Below are positions 19,853 through 28,982 of a DNA stretch of 64,000 bases, piece by piece (position 1 is the stretch's first letter; every line of letters begins with the position of its first letter). Below the pieces are notes generated by a model, which was not told where the DNA came from, made no database searches, and worked only from the letters and a program-made list of their open reading frames with translations. This DNA comes from Babesia bovis T2Bo (lineage: Eukaryota; Apicomplexa; Aconoidasida; Piroplasmida; Babesiidae): positions 1,240,001-1,304,000 of the forward strand of contig NC_010574.1 of NCBI RefSeq assembly GCF_000165395.2, given 5' to 3'. Made by a program: the position numbers and the translations under genes.

Positions 19853-20038
19853 GTTTTTATCCGTCTTTATAGTCGCATCTATAGCCTCGGCACAACTTTC
19901 TTTATCAGTTTCTACAATCCCACTACAGGCATCACTATCGGTGATGATGCTATCATCTCTTAATGTACCACTAGAATCTGAATCAAATGATGTAATGGAG
20001 CGTGATCCATCATTTTGGTTATGCGATAAAGCAATCTC

Positions 20039-22777
20039 CTATATAGTATTGCTGGTAAACGAATCACTGTCGTCTAAATCACTGGTTTCAGTTGTCACCA
20101 TAGTATCAGAATCCAAATCATTTTGTTGAATACTGCTTGCAACGCTAATAGATGCTGCAGCAGGAGCGTCGCTTCTATCATTCGATTGAATAGATGCTTC
20201 TTTAGATGACGACATAATATCACTATCATCTTCCATGCTTTTCGTTTCAATACTGTCATTCGGAGTCTCTACAAAAGACATCTTAGATCCAGTTAAAGCG
20301 GATACATAAGGTGTATCGGTGCTAACAGAAACAGGAGATCCATCTTCAGAATCCAGTTCACCTTCAGAGGAGTCATTAATAAATGAACCTGCTATAGAGC
20401 TTTGCTGAGTTAGACTAATAGTTGCATTGACCGAATGGGTTATACGCTCAAAACGCGCTGATAAACTGTCTACGCCCTGCAGAAGCTCAAGCTCCTGCAA
20501 TTTGTCCCGGAAGTATTGCTCCAGAAAATGACGTACATGTTCCAGTACATTTTTACATCGCTCTCTCAATATATCACCGTCTAAAATGAGCAATAAAGTG
20601 TCACCACTAGCAACCAAATGACTTGATGCCATGGCATCAACTACTTGGCTATCAAAACAGTCTACACCACCGATAAATGATTTGGGGTCTATAACAGCAA
20701 TCTTTTTAGATCCGTGTAGCTTTACATCGAGGGCACCTTTATAAACAACACACAAATCACGTAACTCTAGAATGGATTTCACAAGGATCTCACCGTCAGA
20801 TAGTTCCCTGTATCTGAAGAGTTTGGCTACATTCTGCTGCTTGGCAAGTACGTTGACAATAGGTATACCGCTTATGAACTGAGACACATCTGGGAAATCT
20901 TTCTTAACAGTCGTAACTTCAGCGTTAGTGTCGTCATTTTTGTTGGAAGAGTACGAAGCCAAAGCACGTTCTCTAAATTTGGGCAGCAAGTCTTTCAGAA
21001 GCTTCAAGAAATTTGATCCTGACATTGTCTGCACCGTCACATGGCTCTCTGCAATAATGTAAGATGTACAGGCCTGCTTGTTAATCAGCGATAACTCCCC
21101 AAAATAGTCAGTATTAAGGTACTTGCGCAGCAATCGATTCGGTTTGTTCACCCCCTCGTAAGAATACGCAGATACAGTTCCCGATGCTAAAATGTAGAAA
21201 TAACGTGGTTTCTCACCAGCTAGAATAATAGCTGCTCTAGGCGGATATGACTGCAGCTTGAAGTAAGGAAGTAGGCTACGTAACCTTTCTTTTGGTAGAT
21301 CCTTTAAAATTGGGACACTTTCCAACAACAACATTAAAGCATCTAGAATCTGTCGTTTCTGCTCCGTCAAAGGCTGAATTGAAGCGCCAGGAAGTACGAC
21401 TGTAGAGTTTTCATACTCAAGAGAAGGAGTTTCCGAATAACCACTGATGCTTTCAGTATCCGATATAGCTGATGGAGGCTTTGAGATATGTCTCGCCTCT
21501 TCAACATTATCTTGAGTGCTTGACCTTGATGTAGAATGAATAGAATGTTCTACGGAAACTACGTTTGTGCCTAACGATAGCGGAGGCTCAACATCGTCAT
21601 TTACTATCATATCCGTTTCACTTTCATCCACATTTGTGGCGACAGACGTTACAGGTTGTGCCACTGGAGCATCATCTTCATGCGAGACTATAGGGCTAAA
21701 TGCCTCCTTGTCATCCGGAGTCAAACTTGTTTCACTTGATATGCTATCCGACCACGACATTGCATCGGGTGCTAGTTTGTTATCATCCAGTTCTGCATCC
21801 GGCGGACTATGTGAAGAAACGGTTGATTCATTTTCATGTAACGAGGTAACATCTTGGCACGATCGGTCGCTAAAATCGGAATCCGAAACTCTGCTGGGTG
21901 AAACGTCATTGATTGATGAAGAAATACGAATTGCGATATTTTGCTCAAGAACACTTGATATTGAGTCTGGCGATAATGGCGTTGAATCACTAGGAGGGAC
22001 CTCTGGTTCAGACAATGGTATAGTATCACTGCTTTGTAGTGACTCATTTCGAATAGATGGTTGTTCTTCCATAACATCATCGGAGATATCAAGTTCATGG
22101 TTGCGTTCACCAATATCCGATAATGTATGTGAATCTTCTGCGTCTGATTGAGGAGCCGATGAAAGTAGATTGTCGCTGAACGCTTCATCTTGATTTTCAA
22201 ATGTCGATGGCGCAACAACTGTATCTAGGTTTTCTGCTTCTGAGGCTGCTAATCCTTCCTCTTTGCCGACTGACGGATTTGAAGGCAACTTGTTATTATA
22301 CTCTACTCCGCCTGCAGTTATCGACGTTTTTTCATGTGCCAACGGTGTCGCAGCAGCTTCTTTAGTTTCTGATAGAGGTGCTGCAGATGGCGCCATAGGC
22401 AAGGTGTCCGTAGACATTACATCGTCTGGTGATTTACTTCTACTCTTACTTGTTTCGTGTTGTCTCCTGGAATCCTTGTTGGCTCGGGGCTTGCGTTTGC
22501 TGTCTGCCGGAACGGGAACCAATATAGTTTTCGTCTGCTTGCTTTGTTGAATAGGCACTGGAGGTGCCTTCGTCCTATTTTGCTTAAGTAAGTCCAAAAT
22601 ATCACTATATAGAGATATTAGCTTTTGCCTCCTAGCAGATTCCCGTGATCCGTTTGATTCAGCAGGCGCGGCGCCGATATTGTCATTAAAAATAAGTGGC
22701 TCATTGTTAATAGACAACCTGGAGAGCTCAACCTCCCTTTCACAACCTATGGCGTTGCGTGAACTGCTTAATTGCAT
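20039..22777 (-). CDS. Ser/Asp-rich protein with degenerate cyclic-nucleotide-binding domains (probably 5' part of one gene with the next ORF)
   Basis: The frame is open from 22924, but the first ATG is at 22777 (MQLSSSRN), giving 912 residues; the non-ATG extension hints at a spliced 5' exon. About 450 residues are low-complexity Ser/Asp/Glu-rich. A CNB-type fold follows with a glycine-rich turn (RYFYILASGTVSAYS) and cassette YFGELSLINKQACTSYI near residue 559, where the phosphate-contacting Arg is replaced. A second, weaker CNB-like unit is near 640-740 (VVYKGALDVKLHGSKKI). The C-terminus is again acidic and Ser-rich. Translation stops at a lone TAG (20041-20039), after which the same frame runs on into the 625-residue EF-hand/CNB ORF. 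Best read as part of one four-CNB protein. It is not assignable to PKA-R, PKG or Epac on what is visible. Confidence 0.7.
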   Translation of the reverse strand: MQLSSSRNAIGCEREVELSRLSINNEPLIFNDNIGAAPAESNGSRESARRQKLISLYSDILDLLKQNRTKAPPVPIQQSKQTKTILVPVPADSKRKPRANKDSRRQHETSKSRSKSPDDVMSTDTLPMAPSAAPLSETKEAAATPLAHEKTSITAGGVEYNNKLPSNPSVGKEEGLAASEAENLDTVVAPSTFENQDEAFSDNLLSSAPQSDAEDSHTLSDIGERNHELDISDDVMEEQPSIRNESLQSSDTIPLSEPEVPPSDSTPLSPDSISSVLEQNIAIRISSSINDVSPSRVSDSDFSDRSCQDVTSLHENESTVSSHSPPDAELDDNKLAPDAMSWSDSISSETSLTPDDKEAFSPIVSHEDDAPVAQPVTSVATNVDESETDMIVNDDVEPPLSLGTNVVSVEHSIHSTSRSSTQDNVEEARHISKPPSAISDTESISGYSETPSLEYENSTVVLPGASIQPLTEQKRQILDALMLLLESVPILKDLPKERLRSLLPYFKLQSYPPRAAIILAGEKPRYFYILASGTVSAYSYEGVNKPNRLLRKYLNTDYFGELSLINKQACTSYIIAESHVTVQTMSGSNFLKLLKDLLPKFRERALASYSSNKNDDTNAEVTTVKKDFPDVSQFISGIPIVNVLAKQQNVAKLFRYRELSDGEILVKSILELRDLCVVYKGALDVKLHGSKKIAVIDPKSFIGGVDCFDSQVVDAMASSHLVASGDTLLLILDGDILRERCKNVLEHVRHFLEQYFRDKLQELELLQGVDSLSARFERITHSVNATISLTQQSSIAGSFINDSSEGELDSEDGSPVSVSTDTPYVSALTGSKMSFVETPNDSIETKSMEDDSDIMSSSKEASIQSNDRSDAPAAASISVASSIQQNDLDSDTMVTTETSDLDDSDSFTSNTI

Positions 22778-23053
22778 GCGTGCCGTTTCTACAATAGCCT
22801 GTTCCACATGTGGGCGGCCCAAATGCAACCCTGATACGTCGATCCCTGGCAATGGACGTGTCTGTACGATAATGTGCAATGCATACAACCTTAGCTTATG
22901 GAAAAGAATAACAACACATAACAAGTCCTAGTTCTACTCTATTATAAATGCGCAAAAGTTAAACGTTCCAAAGTCAATACAGACAGGTTGTAATACCGTC
23001 GTACAACGACAATATTACCACGGGTTAAAGTAATATGGCAGAATGGGCACACT

Positions 23054-23931
23054 TCACATATCATCGTGAATGTCAGTGCTCACCGTTTGGTTGGTTAAAT
23101 CGGGGTGCCGAAGACGGTGTTCTAACAGCTCCTTCTCAAGATCTGCAATACGGGCTACGAAGCTATCAATTCCTGCGGGCAAATGCAAAATCATCGTTTA
23201 CAACATACGGTTTTTGTCATCTGCGATTCTTATCCTTGCAAGCTTGAGTAAATCAAAGGCCTCCTTTGATAAAGCTTCACGTTTATCGGAGCGCGACTTA
23301 ACGGCATCGCTATCTTTCAAACAGCTAACATCCCGTGTCTCCCCTACCAAATCGTCTAATTGCTCCCTTAAACGATGTTCGATATCCTGGATTTTGTGCT
23401 TCCATGACATAGACACTGCATATTCCATAGAAAGTCGGCTTTCCAACTCTCTATTGCGATCCTATGAAATCATGAAACATACGTAATCTCAAAGCGTATA
23501 CACACCTCTAAGATTGTCAGCTGTCGGTATAAAGCAGTCGCATTGGTCTCAGCATGAAAGTCTGATCCGTACACCCTTGATGAGCCATTTTGAAGCTTTG
23601 ACAATACACCTTGAAGCCTGCTGCTCAAAAACGGATCCGAAGCTATTTTTGAGTGTAAATCAGCAAGTTCGGTACGTAGGTCGTCATTCCTATGATGGGT
23701 TAGTAAAAGCATGTGTGTACGAATGCATACAAAGAGTATTATGATAAAGGCATTGTGCAAGCATTCGTTTTATACTACGGCTTACTTTAACTGTAACGCA
23801 TCTATTGTGCCCAGCAATTGCGATATTCGCGATTCGTAGACTTGCTCCTTGCAAGGATGTAACTCGTCCAGTACAGTGGTATGAAGCTGCGCCAACTTAG
23901 CGATACATGCACATTTGCTGCCTGGAGGCAT
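23054..23931 (-). CDS. Coiled-coil protein of unknown function (4 exons)
   Basis: Four exons join with correct phase: 23931-23786, 23689-23506, 23461-23209 and 23172-23054, giving 233 residues. Introns are 96, 44 and 36 bp, all GT-AG. It begins MPPGSKCACIAKLAQLH. Long amphipathic, charged helices follow (RNRELESRLSMEYAVSMS, then QDIEHRLREQLDDLV, IADLEKELLEHRLR), indicating an extended coiled coil, with no domain I recognise. The clean phase at all three junctions and the consistent coiled-coil character on both sides of each are the support for a real gene. A cytoskeletal, kinetochore or vesicle-tether role would be guesswork. Confidence 0.7.
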
Positions 23932-24149
23932 CGCGTACAAACTACATTGTATATTATTGTTTCCAGGCGTCTCAGTTGTCGAAGCTGATTGTGCGAATAA
24001 AGGGGGATAATAACAGATGGGGAGAAGGGTACGCCACGAATCCTACTGCCGCGCGATACGCCATCGCAGATCTAAATAATGCGCGTCGTTTCGAAAAATG
24101 AAGATAATTAATTTTTATTGTAGACGGACATCGTTTTAAGATACATAGT

Positions 24150-25793
24150 ATGGCGATCGCGCATCCGGAACTACTCTGGATAGTTGTGACATCAGGGCTA
24201 GTGGCTGTATTTCTGGCTATGGCCATTGGTGCCAACGATGTTGCTAACGCGTTGTCAACATCTATCGGAAGCGGATCGCTTAAGCTCCGAACGGCGCTAA
24301 TTGTAGCTTTTGTTTTCGAAATTTTTGGAGCGCTGCTGCTCGGAGGTTCGGTGTCAGACGCTATTCGCAAAAAGGTGTTGAATTTTGACGCTTTCAACGA
24401 TGCTCCAAGGGATCTGGCGGTTGGTATGATGACCTCGAGTCTCAGTGCTACAATATGGCTAATGTTTGCTACGTGGTTCGGTATACCAGTATCTACGACA
24501 CATTCGATTATTGGAGCACTGGCAGGCTTTGGTGTTGCGTCAGGTCGTGTTGATAGTGTTCGTTGGATAAAGATGTTCTATATCCTTCTATCATGGATCA
24601 TCGTTCCAATTATTGCTGTGGTTGTCAGCTGCACGTTGTACATCTTATTGCAGGAAGCCATGTTAAAGAGGAAACATTCATGTACCATTTTGATGTACAC
24701 GCAACCGTTTTTGATTGCTTGTACAACGTTGCCATTGGTAATTTTGTTGGCTTTTGAAAACCCACTGATGAAGGTTAATACCACGGAAGGTGCAATATAC
24801 AACTATGTCCAGTGGTTCAATGCCTCAGCGGGAAATAAAGCAATTGTAATATTTTCAATGTCATTATTGTTAGTATTAATTCTAACTCCTTCGTCATACA
24901 TCCCTGGTGTTAACCGCATTAAAAATGGTTGGTCGTTTCTGTCGACGCAGCAAATTGCAACCAAGGATATTGACAACAACTGTATGTCAAAAATTAAGTG
25001 CTTCTTCGCAAGGGAAAGGTCACAATCGATGCAATTAAACATTGGTAGAAGCCAACTTGAGGTAATAGACATGTCAAACGTATCTTCATCCAAGGTTACT
25101 CACGAACGTTTGTTGCAGAGTGCAATGGATATGGAAGACACTGCTAGAGTTATTGAACAGGTGAAGGATACTGAAAATCACAAAACCGAAGTTCTTTTTT
25201 CGGCTATGCAAATCATTGGTGCTATAACCGTCATTATCTCACACAGTGCCAATGATACAGCTAATGCAGTGGCGCCATTTGCTACAGTCCTATTGTTGTA
25301 TCTTTACGGTGTAGAGGAGAGCAAAGCTTTCACCCCTTGGTATATTTTACTTTTAGGTGGTCTATGCATGTCATTCGGTCTCGCGTTTTTTGGTTACCAA
25401 GTTATCAAAAATGTCGGGATGAAATTGACCAGGGTCACACCATCAAGGGGATACACCATTGACACAACAGCTGGAAATATAGTTTTAATAGTCAGTTATC
25501 TGGGCATACCGCTTAGTTCCACTCACGCCAGTGTTTCTAGCATTCTTGGAGTTGGACTTGTGGAAAACCTCAAGACACAAAATTTTAATGAAGTACAGGT
25601 GCTTGAACTTGAGGGTCCCAAGCCCACTCGGTGGACGAAATTTCCCATCTTAAATCGTATATCTACGAAATACGTCAACTTTAAGTTATACAGCAAGATC
25701 TTTGTGACTTGGATCACAACGATATTTGCTAGCGGCATTATGTCTGCCACTTTGTATGTGGTGGTCATATTCTGCTGCAAAATTTTTTCCTGA
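24150..25793 (+). CDS. PiT-family inorganic phosphate transporter
   Basis: A 547-residue integral membrane protein. The two PiT signatures, from internal duplication, are present: GANDVANALSTSIGSGSL at residues 27-44 and SHSANDTANAVAPFATV near 363-380. About ten to twelve hydrophobic segments flank a central hydrophilic loop of about 95 residues (about 260-355), the usual PiT arrangement. It should import inorganic phosphate coupled to sodium, or possibly protons, at the parasite plasma membrane, like the single PiT of Plasmodium. Single exon. The start is the first ATG of the frame and leaves a short N-terminus before helix 1. Confidence 0.93.
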   Translation: MAIAHPELLWIVVTSGLVAVFLAMAIGANDVANALSTSIGSGSLKLRTALIVAFVFEIFGALLLGGSVSDAIRKKVLNFDAFNDAPRDLAVGMMTSSLSATIWLMFATWFGIPVSTTHSIIGALAGFGVASGRVDSVRWIKMFYILLSWIIVPIIAVVVSCTLYILLQEAMLKRKHSCTILMYTQPFLIACTTLPLVILLAFENPLMKVNTTEGAIYNYVQWFNASAGNKAIVIFSMSLLLVLILTPSSYIPGVNRIKNGWSFLSTQQIATKDIDNNCMSKIKCFFARERSQSMQLNIGRSQLEVIDMSNVSSSKVTHERLLQSAMDMEDTARVIEQVKDTENHKTEVLFSAMQIIGAITVIISHSANDTANAVAPFATVLLLYLYGVEESKAFTPWYILLLGGLCMSFGLAFFGYQVIKNVGMKLTRVTPSRGYTIDTTAGNIVLIVSYLGIPLSSTHASVSSILGVGLVENLKTQNFNEVQVLELEGPKPTRWTKFPILNRISTKYVNFKLYSKIFVTWITTIFASGIMSATLYVVVIFCCKIFS

Positions 25794-28700
25794 AACAGAG
25801 TTAGCACTAATGTTGTAAAGTATGTTTTATTAGAGCGATGTAGTATAATAGTGTAGAATCTTTGATTTCGTCTGGTATACACGATTTTCGAGTAGTTCTC
25901 ATACATGGCCACACCAATGAGATTCCTGCCCTTGATGGGAACAATGCTCATTACAGAGCTGCAAAACCTATGGCATACAGTCACTGAAAAGCTCTCCATT
26001 AGTTTGGGGTAACTATTGGCCGTTTTGTTCATATCAATAGGTACCTCCAATATTCACCATGGGCCCTACATATGAAGATTCCACTTATGTAATTCATAGG
26101 GCTTATTATCAAATGATTTCAAATATAATGACGCATGGAAGTTTGTTGGGGTGATATTTAAGTATCATATCGATCATGTGAAGAAGTATAATCAATAGGG
26201 TTATAGGTACATTAATCATGTTGATAAAGCTTTGTAGGGCATAGTATATAATTATAAATTCAATAGCCATAAATGTTAGCTTGCAACATATCAGGCTGGA
26301 ACTTATCCAACTACGAAATATTCACTTTAATGACATCACCACAGGAATCTTTAATCCTACGCATTGATATAAATAATATTATGATGTATGAGCAGCTATA
26401 TAAAATGCCTGTACAATATAAGTATTACATACCTCATTGTATACAGGAGATAGTGCATCCGCGAAAAATGTTTTTCCATGTTCTTTTTTGTGATAACGCA
26501 TCACCACTATTTGATAGATTGGTGACCATCAGTATAAATACGCTTTGATATTTATAATATATCACATCACCGTAGATATAATTGATTTTAATATGTTATT
26601 ATGATTCTGGAGATCAACTTATCTGTAATGGTGTAAATTATTCGATGTAAGAAACATGTTTTGAAAGACAAGAATTATACTTATTTTTGTGAGACATTGT
26701 AATAGGCAATGAAACGAAAACGTTTTTTTGTAACAGCAAGGGAATCAATTCCATCTGTTGTGGTTTGCTTAATAATCACACTTCGTGCTTTTTATTAAAC
26801 ATTGTTGAAATCTAGTCGTTCTCACGTGTTTTTATTAGCTGATATCACGAAATAAATGATTGATAGAACAGCACATAGTAAAACAGGAAAATTCTTATTA
26901 AAAAATTGTAGTGCTCCTTCTTCTGTGCTTCGAATCTTTTATATTGTCAAAATGTATGAATGTAATATTTGTCAATGCCATACTGTGATGTTTCAAAACA
27001 GTTCAATTGGAGAAATATCCAAAAGTAAATACTGCAATAAGGGCAATAATGGAATAATCTAAAGCACAAAGCTGTAATGATCATTATAGCTTTCTCTCTA
27101 ATATATTTTGCATTTGTCAATATATTACATTGCCATATATGAATCAATTGGGTCAAAAAAGAATCTTTGTTGGCATTTTACATAAATTATTGTAGGGTCG
27201 TGGATCATGCAAAATGATGAAATGAATGTATACATCTAACTGAGTCACCTATTCTCCTTTCAAATCGTTATTAAGTATCCCAAAACATATTTCAATGCTA
27301 ATATTATATGAAACATTTACCAATGGTACAATGCTTTCTACATGATCACTTTGAACACGTTTTTTAAAGGGAAAATGATAATCCGCTTTTCACACTTCAG
27401 ATGTTATGTAAGCCATGTTTAATGCTAAATGCATAACCAACTATTTATATATTCAATATTTTGTCATCGTGGTTGTTGTGATGGGCATCATATATTTGAT
27501 AAAAAACAACACTCAGCAATAGATTCCCACATTAGAGAAAACATACGAATATGTATCTATACACGTAGAACATGAAATAATAACATCAAACTTATCCCCA
27601 GTAAAATAAAGTTTCATCTGATCTATAATTGAATACATTGAATTCCAATCTCAGCGATGTATACGTTTACTGGAAAAAATTATATATATATATGTATGTA
27701 AATATGTTGCATTTTGAGTCTAAGATTCAGTTTGCAATCTAAAACATATTGTCCCTTGCATATTCCAGTGGCTACATCTTATATTGGAATATTCATATAC
27801 AAAACAGTTTAGACTGTTAAATGTAGATATATACATATATATGTTTCATGTGGTAAATGTAGTCGTTCGATCACCAATGTATCTCTTATTGGTGGGCGAT
27901 CGAATAAATCCATTCAACCACCTCCACATCATTATACAAATTGACCATTGGGGCATTACAAGCCACATGAAGGTGATATATTGATAACATGTTTCCAATT
28001 TGTATACCAAAAATAAAGTAATTATGGAAAAAACATTTATTCGTTGACGGACATTAACGTAGGGTTTCCCCCGTTTTTGACCATTGCATGTCACGAAAAT
28101 TATTTTGTTAATACTTCAGTTTTATGCAGGACAAAATGGTGATATTGAAAAACATAATCCGTCTCGCTATATATTTTGGCAATTTTTCACGAGACACCAT
28201 CGATTGTTACTTATATGTATATGGTAACATTTATGTCACTAGATACGAAATCATACCTGTTTCCAAAATTGATATACTGTTCGATGGTGGCAGATATCAT
28301 TATTCAACTAAGAAATGACATAAGGTCTTCTTCGCCATAATTGGAATATCCTCAGCTGCGGTTTATATATTTTGAATATAAAGGATAATAATGTTAAATT
28401 CTCCAATATTTAGATTGAATATATGTATATCTTAAATAAAAGTCATATTTCCAGATAATGATGCGAACAACAAACTCATTTATTTAATAGTTGGACTACC
28501 TATATTGGAGATGTTACTTATCATCAGTTAAATGCATTATAGTGACAGATGTATAGTAACTGTTATATGTTAACCACATCAATTCAAAAGGTTATATTAC
28601 TTTAAATATTCCCGCCCGATATTGCATTTTCCCTGCACAAGGTATATACCTCTAAATCACCATCAGTTCTGCATAAATACGACATGTCATAAGCGACAAA

Positions 28701-28982
28701 CGAGGTACTTCATCACTCATACTCAAATACAATACTCCATAGGAAGTAAACAAAACGTGGTACAAAAATGAACTTTATGTGTTCAACCATCTAAGTGAGA
28801 AGTGGAACTATAATAGACTACATAAATCTATGAGATAACGTCGACAGTTCCGCGATCTATTCAGTATATATTAACCACTAGATAAAATCTCTGGGATTAA
28901 ACACATACAAACCACCCCCTAACACCATGTATGATACTATGTTCAATAACATTAAATTTACAACAGACACAAAGGCTCATAA
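25794..28982. other. AT-rich gene desert (about 3.2 kb), centromere candidate
   Basis: No ORF longer than about 90 codons with an ATG start and no recognisable product on either strand, apart from a 175-codon non-ATG frame at 25523-26050 that overlaps the transporter. Lines I counted between 26.1 and 28.4 kb are about 17-32 percent GC, against roughly 43 percent in the neighbouring genes. It contains short TA microsatellite (27684-27700) and an imperfect inverted repeat at 27866-27904, but no evident tandem array. Its size and composition resemble the single AT-rich islands taken as centromeres in piroplasms and Plasmodium, but it could also be an ordinary intergenic desert or hold non-coding RNA. 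Confidence 0.5.
27866..27904. repeat. Imperfect inverted repeat in the AT-rich desert
   Basis: TTCGATC (27866-27872) and ACCAAT (27873-27878) face ATTGGT (27888-27893) and GATCGAA (27898-27904), with a 9-base loop and a 4-base bulge (GGGC) on the right arm. It stands out from the surrounding simple AT-rich sequence. Confidence 0.6.

Noticed and set aside
17975..22777. Assignment of the CNB proteins as PKG or PKA regulatory subunit
   Set aside because: No kinase domain, no inhibitor sequence, and phosphate-binding cassettes lack the conserved Arg.
25523..26050. 175-codon minus-strand frame overlapping the PiT gene's 3' end
   Set aside because: It starts with TTG, half of it is antisense to the transporter, and no intron join gave a convincing ATG start. 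A small spliced gene at 25,800-26,060 remains possible.
26273..28318. Short plus-strand ORFs of 60-91 codons in the AT-rich desert
   Set aside because: Length is as expected by chance, composition is AT-driven, and no splice combination gave a recognisable protein.
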